Assembly (NCBI GenBank): GCA_947034895.1
Contig: OX344764.1
Coordinates: forward strand, 45,861,348 to 45,925,347
Reading direction: 5' to 3'
Source of the DNA: Rhytidiadelphus loreus
Lineage: Eukaryota > Streptophyta > Bryopsida > Hypnales > Hylocomiaceae
DNA: 64,000 nucleotides
Shown here piece after piece: positions 58,244 to 64,000 of this stretch. Position 1 is the first letter of the stretch; every line of letters begins with the position of its first letter. A program made the translations under genes and the position numbers. The notes beneath the pieces were generated by a model. That model made no database searches and was not told the origin of the DNA. It was given only the letters and a program-made list of their open reading frames with translations.

Positions 58244-58578
58244 TAAGAATCCTTCTATAGAAGACAAGTGCAAATGTTCATTCTTGAAATTATGTAGTAT
58301 TTGCAACACTAATTACAAACTCTAAATGGCAACATGAACACTAATTGTTAACTAAATTTCCACCAAAAGAACTAAATTAGGATTGTAATGCAACACTAAT
58401 TACAAACTCTAAATGGCAACATGAACACTAAATAAGAATCCTTCTATAGAAGACAAGTGCAAATGTTCATTCTTGAAATTATGTAGTATTTGCAACACTA
58501 ATTACAAACTCTAAATGGCAACATGAACACTAATTGTTAACTAAATTTCCACCAAAAGAACTAAATTAGGATTGTATT
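58244..58578 (+). repeat. Recent tandem duplication, ~189-bp period
   Basis: TAAGAATCCTTCTATAGAAG begins both copies, at 58244 and 58433, and they are almost identical. Inside, GCAACACTAATTACAAACTC with AAATGGCAACATGAACACTA occurs three times (about 58308, 58389, 58493), so a second, shorter duplication is nested. The start of the unit is a family A fragment. Confidence 0.85.
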
Positions 58579-58609
58579 ACAGGTACATCTCTATGTTCAT
58601 GTAGTAACA

Positions 58610-58771
58610 TCATTCTAGAAAGAAATACCCCCACATCCTTAACTAGTAAATGCTAAGGCCATTTATTTGGTCAAAAAACACTCAAAACTATCATTCTAGA
58701 AAGAAATACCCCCACATCCTTAACTAGTAAATGCTAAGGCCATTTATTCGGTCAAAAAACATTCAAAACTA
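58610..58771 (+). repeat. Recent tandem duplication, 81-bp period
   Basis: ATCATTCTAGAAAGAAATAC starts at 58610 and again at 58691. The copies differ at about two positions. The second copy runs into family B copy 4. Confidence 0.9.
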
Positions 58772-59075
58772 TCATTTCCACTGTAAAGAGCAAAATTTCT
58801 ATACAATTGATTGTTTGCATATTCAAATGTAGGATCTTGCACTAGACTTGTATGAAAATGTGTGGAGAAGAAATTTTGGAATCTTTGAGTAGATAGATTG
58901 CAAGATATTTGCATTCAAAGTAAAAAAAATGACGTTTTTTTGTACCTTGCAATACTAGATTATAAGCCTGTGAACCATCTTTAACTTAAAATTTATCTAT
59001 AGTTACAAATTTTGAATTGAAGTCTTTTGTGTTGAAGAATTGAGTTGAGGATTTTCGATTTTTAAAAAAAAAATT
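58660..59075 (+). repeat. Dispersed repeat family B, copy 4
   Basis: CATTCAAAACTATCATTTCC, AGGATCTTGCACTAGACTTG, AGATTGCAAGATATTTGCAT and GTTGAAGAATTGAGTTGAGG follow the family order in direct orientation to copy 1. Confidence 0.7.
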
Positions 59076-59239
59076 GGTTTTCATTCTTCAATAAATTGGC
59101 TATTCTATAGGATAGTAGTCACACCCTTATTGGGATGTTTTTTCTTGCAACACTATCCAAGCAATATAGTATGAGTGAGTCATTTATAATATTCAGTAGG
59201 TACTATGCTTAAGTGTCACTATTGTATAGTAGCGCATAT

Positions 59240-59830
59240 TTTTCAAGAGATCTCTCGATGATTGGTTGTCCTATGTTCTCTTCTTACATTTGATTGTGTA
59301 CTAAGCTTCACTTGGTCTTTGCAGAAGGCAATGCTCGTAGTGATGACATCGATAAATGCGTTCAAGGCGGTTGGCGGCCCATCGAGTTGGATCTCCCACA
59401 AAATATTGAAATCCAACCCAACTTTCATGGTCTCTTTTGACAATTAATTGAAGAAACTCACTATGGTTTATAGTCAGCAATGCAACCTCGAACATTGGCT
59501 ACACTTCTTCGACGTATTTTTCCGCCGGAGATTCTTTCAAGGTTTATTTTTATTGCCGAATCTCAAAATCCACAGAAGAACCACCCATATTCCCATCATT
59601 GTTGAATATTGAAGACTCTTTTATATAATCCTCGCTCGCGGGAGGTACTTTTGAATGACACAATTGTTATGTTTGTTGTAGATCCTCTAAATTGGGAACA
59701 TCCGCGCTTACTTCGACTGCTATTGCATGTGAGGGATGATGTAGATCCTCTAGAGTGGCATCATCCTCATGTTATAGGACTAGAGTTACATGTGTGAAGA
59801 TTCCCCAAACATGTCGTTGATGTGGACTAC
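59240..59830 (+). other. Possible gene relic with an internal duplication
   Basis: A less AT-rich stretch with broken frames. In one frame two ~64-bp units repeat, giving VDPLNWEHPRLLRLLLHV and VDPLEWHHPHVIGLELHV (59680-59795). The frames around are short and no family is recognised. Confidence 0.25.
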
Positions 59831-59834
59831 CTTG

Positions 59835-62800
59835 GATACTCAACATAATGCCTTCATTCAATTTGAAATGACTAGCACTTATTTGTTCTTTATTTTATCC
59901 AAATGATTCTAAAATAGTAAAGCTACCTTCAGATGTTGACCATGATTACACCTTACCAAATGTTATGTAATTGCGTTTGCCATGTCCTTTCTATACATGT
60001 TTTTATAATAGTTGGGAATTATATTGGAAGATCTCCCAACCCATAAAGTCGCACCCTAAATCCAATCCTACATTGGTTTAGATTTGCATACAATTAATAT
60101 TTGAGTTCACCCTAAACCTGAATTCATCACGGTGTTCCAACACTCATAATCCCAAATTGGAGGTTCAATTCCTCTGGATCAAGAAATCTTCCGATGATTC
60201 ATCTCGATTACTATGTAACAATAACCCTAATATAAGTGTACTATGACAATAATGTGTTTTCATCATCTTTTTGAAGTTAACTCCGATCAACTAAAAGATT
60301 TTCTATCTACTTTCAAAACCATTATGACCTCATTTTACATAATGTTAGGGGATCTCCAAGTGGACAATACCCTCAAAAAGTCCAAAATTACCCTTAAAAT
60401 CCAAAAATAGTTAAACATGGCATTTTTCTTTTGTGCCATTGCTTTTGAAGATTTCAATTCTAACTTCAGATGTATGAAATGTACAGCTTAGTCTCGAAAT
60501 TAGTATTAATTGCAATCGTACTATCACATTCGACTTTTGCAAAAAGTAAAAGTACACGAGACTTGATTTTATCATTGCAGACATTCTTGATAATCTCTCC
60601 ATCCCAGGTTTTCTAACTTCAGTTCTAGATTAGAATACATGCAGAGAAAACTATGTTGAGACTTTCTTTGAGATGGCTAACAAGTATTTGTACATTGGTA
60701 GTGTCCTACTCATACATTGTAACAACCATATGCAATTTGCTAAAATAAGTTGATGAGTTAGTCGGCCATGAAGTTGTCCAAAGATTGGTGGGAAATCAAT
60801 GAGTTGCATCTCGCATCTATACACAACCTATCAATGACAATAAATATAAAATTTACAATTTACATCTTTACTATTTGGAAGGATTTGGAAGGATGGTTGA
60901 ATTAATTTTATATGGTTGAATTGTGGGGATGGGTGTGGTGAATACAATTTCTCTTTTACTATTCAACTTTTGAATGCTTCCAATCTATTTGGTTCTGGAT
61001 TCAATTGTTCAATTGGCTAGACAACCCTTCACAATTTTCATTCCAAGAGAACCATGACTCTTCTTATGATGGTGAACCAATAAAGAAAAATGTTGTTGTC
61101 TTCAATCTAACAAACACTAAAAACCTTAATATGGATGAAAAAGTTCTGTAGAGATCTATGTAAGAAGAATTTACCCTTCATGTGAGATTTCATTTTATAA
61201 TTTTGCAAGCCTGGAGATATTGTCCTTGACTGCAAAGTTGCAATAGGTACTCTTTTACTTTCTACAATTTCAAATTCTTTTCATGATTGCATGTAACTCA
61301 ATCTTCATAATGTATTCATATGTTTTTATTTTCCATCAAGACCATCCATTAAGACTTCTCAGTTAGAGACTAGGCAACACGTCTTGGCCTTAGAAGATGA
61401 TTTTTTCATTTTCAAAGTCATATTGCCCCATTTGTCCCTATTGCAATCTCTACTCTTACAACCAAAAGAAGGGTCACCACCCCACCACCTTACCAGCCAC
61501 CTACAAAGAAGCCAAAGAGGAATCGATTCATCTCTTGTGCATAAGTTGTGATTCATTTGTTTTGTCATTATTTTTGTATTTTTTTTTACTCATTATTACC
61601 TTTATTTTTTGGCTTGTAGAAGCACCATGGTTGAATGATTGCAAGATGCAAATCAATAGAGCTTGCCTTTCAATTTCAATCTCCTAATTTATGTAGAAAG
61701 GATTGCTCAAGCATATATTGAGTCCCCCTCTTTATTAGTGAATCGACAGAGACTTCGATATAATCCAAAGGTCAAAGAGTTCTTGGATATAAAGGCAAAC
61801 TAAATAGCAGAATTTGAGATTGAAGGTGTAACCTCTAATGATTGTAGCTCTAGTGATGTTCTTTGAGTGGTTTTCAATTTTTTGTGGATTTGACTATTGT
61901 GGTTTTAAATTTTCCTGCAATTCTATAGTATTTTCTTTATTTTCTTTATATTATGTTGGCATTTGGTTGTGTGCTCTCACTTTTTAATGATATATGCAAG
62001 TAGATCAAACAAATTAAATTATTACATCTTCTATTCTTCATGAGTAATTAATTTTGTCTTCTACACCTATTCTCAAGGCTAGATTTGTTGTAAAGTGTTT
62101 CACAAATGCCTATAATCTTAAGGGTTGCAATATCATGCCATTGCTATAGGGGTCATTTTTTTGGTGGTATTGTACTATTATAGTTTTTCATTCATTTGAT
62201 TTTTAACTAATTAATCTTATCATGTCTTAAATGAGAAGAATCTATAGTCATAGATTTCTTACTTTCACTAAAACAGTCTACCATCATTTTATAAGTTCAC
62301 CTAATTTTTTGTAAACCCGTGGCTTTACATGATTTTCTTACTACAAAAATTAAATTCTAATGAAAAATACACGGTAATAGTCTCTTATATTTCATAAATT
62401 AAACTTCAATATCCCATTCTTTGCTCTCTAATCTTTGCTCTTTGTTCTCATATAAGGCTTCAATTTTCTGAAAATTACAGGATCATAATGCTTACATTTG
62501 GTCAAGCTTGGATATAAAAAATTAATCTAAATTATTTGGGACAAATTGAATCCACAATTTTAGATACTTTTCTTCATGGTAATAGGATTTTGAAGGTCTT
62601 TTTTAATAAAATTTCTGCTCCTCACTTGCTTTTTCCTATTCTCGGTTCCTTACTCGTTGCTCACATACCATTCCTCTACATCATTTTTCACACCTAGTGC
62701 ACCCTATATTCATCAATACATATATACCACTAAACATGGCTAAACTAGTTCTGACCTAAAATTCTTCATAGGATTTATTTTATAAAATATAAATATAAAA

Positions 62801-63690
62801 ATACTTTAATGGAATATGAATTGAGAGGTGTATGATATTGTAGCCCATTATGTACTAGATTATTCAATCTATTGGTTTTTGGGTGTTCTTGACTCCTTTT
62901 CAAATTATGCATGAATCCAAAGATTTTTTTCACTATATATTGGATTCTACTATAAATTGAAGTTGATGTAATAGCTTCACCATTAGTCAATCAAAATCAT
63001 AAGCCATTGCAAGCATCGTTGCAATTAATATGGTACACGTTTCAGAAGTACAAAGCTTCAAATAACTATATTGCAAATTGCAAAATCTTCAATCAACGAA
63101 AATGTCTTCCTACATGTACAAGTATTTATGAAATGGAAAGCAATTTAGTTGAAATTGATATTAAAGATAATTCAATTAATTAGTGTTAATTGTGATAGTA
63201 GTACCAAATTGCACTAATTTTGAAATTATGCAAATTTAAAATGTGCATTAATATAGTAGTTTAATTTATTTTAACCTCCAAAGGATCAAATATTTATTGA
63301 AATGACAATTGAAATATGAGTAGGTTTTAGTACAATTTCAAAAGATTGGATTTCAAGAAAAAAACAATCTTTATTCATTTCTTTTTTAGTGGCCTACAAA
63401 GTGGCAATTTTTGAAATTGTTGCCCAAAATGTATCCAATTCTTTATGGAGTTAAACAAAAAATATACAATGTGGTTTGAACTATTTTCATACTATCTCAA
63501 ACAATGTGATTTTCATTCAACTATCATTCATTTCATCTTCTTTCATGTAAGTGGAATTTCAATTTCACTCACCACTTTACACTAGATTATCACTTTGATC
63601 TAAAAATACATTCAATTCAATTGAAGACGTCTTACACTATTCAAACTATCATATAAGTTGAAAACTTGAAATTAACTGAATATGGGATAA
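59835..63690. other. AT-rich intergenic DNA, no gene seen
   Basis: Frames of 60-96 codons occur but are AT-driven, overlapping and without motifs. No RNA gene or complete transposon was found. Confidence 0.5.
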
Positions 63691-63694
63691 AGGA

Positions 63695-63985
63695 GAATAT
63701 GGCCTTGGCCTAGTAGTTTTGGCCTTGGTACACTAGAGTAGTGGTCATGAGTTGAAACTCAGGCATTGGAACATATCGATTCTTTTTAGGGTCTACTTTA
63801 TAACAAAGACATTGCAAGATGGTGTCCACCATTGATGATGTTCTAACTTAATCCCTTCATGCCTACAAATTTGGATAGGATCACCATCTACTTCACCATA
63901 TTTCTAGTGAAGGGAGAATACTATAGGCTTTAGGTCCATAAAGACATATTGTATTCAAGGCAAAATAAATAAATTACCCATAGAT
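63695..63985 (+). mobile_element. tRNA-derived SINE-like element
   Basis: A pol III A-box-like TGGCCTAGTAG (63707-63717) is followed about 40 nt later by a degenerate B box, GAGTTGAAACTC (63750-63761), then ATTGGAACATATCGATTC. This layout (GCCTAGTGG ... GAGTTCGAAACTC) is the head of plant tRNA-derived SINEs. The B box has lost the CG of TTCGA, as happens by deamination. The 3' end and any tail lie near or past the window edge. Confidence 0.5.
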
Positions 63986-64000
63986 ATTGTAATGAAGTAC

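Noticed and set aside
1..64000. CRISPR arrays, operons, ribosome-binding sites or bacterial/phage genes
   Set aside because: None seen; spliced genes, plant snRNA promoter and MITEs show nuclear plant DNA. The tandem repeats lack spacer structure.

Overview
The window reads as nuclear DNA of a land plant. The evidence is a U2 snRNA gene with a plant-type upstream element and TATA box, GT-AG introns of 126 to 973 nt, a nuclear tRNA-Ala(UGC), telomere-type TTTAGGG repeats inside an intron, a Copia LTR retrotransposon primed by initiator tRNA-Met, and several MITE families. Intergenic DNA is very AT-rich and packed with local and dispersed repeats, and only about one gene is visible per 10-15 kb. 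I cannot name the species. An aspartate/glutamate-type carrier with an odd N-terminus hints at a non-flowering lineage (bryophyte or other early-diverging plant), but this is inference.

Layout. 1-7.6 kb: AT-rich DNA with two inverted 583-bp hAT-like MITEs, a tandem array of ~210-bp units and a weak gene relic. 7.65-13.75 kb: one whole Copia element, with 171-bp LTRs, matching 5-bp target duplications and a broken pol. 13.9-15.4 kb: a U2 snRNA gene and an RCC1-repeat pseudogene, both on the minus strand. 15.4-19 kb: AT-rich, with a second hAT-like MITE family. 19.75-21.3 kb: a two-exon gene for a small conserved plant protein with one membrane segment. 21.4-22.9 kb: a degenerate ~10-unit array just upstream of that gene. 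23-38 kb: repeats, including at least four dispersed families, a foldback MITE with a paralogous empty site, and exon-like fragments. 38.6-39.3 kb: mitochondrial acyl carrier protein. 40.5-45.9 kb: a six-exon mitochondrial-carrier-family gene with a probable 5'UTR intron. 46-53.9 kb: repeats, a CACTA-type foldback MITE and the second copy of the second hAT-like family. 54.05-57.3 kb: an eight-exon mitochondrial ribosome recycling factor gene. 57.98 kb: tRNA-Ala. 58.2-64 kb: recent tandem duplications, repeats and a SINE-like element.

The protein-coding genes are mostly nuclear genes for organelle functions: mitochondrial fatty-acid/lipoate synthesis and Fe-S assembly support (mtACP), mitochondrial translation (RRF), and metabolite exchange across an organelle membrane (the carrier). 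No operon logic applies; each gene has its own promoter. The most unusual gene is the carrier. Its C-terminal half looks like the aspartate/glutamate carrier (citrin/aralar) class. Its N-terminal half has no visible EF-hands and instead carries a basic leader with a twin-arginine plus hydrophobic segment and three near-identical FYAW(K/R)Q repeats.
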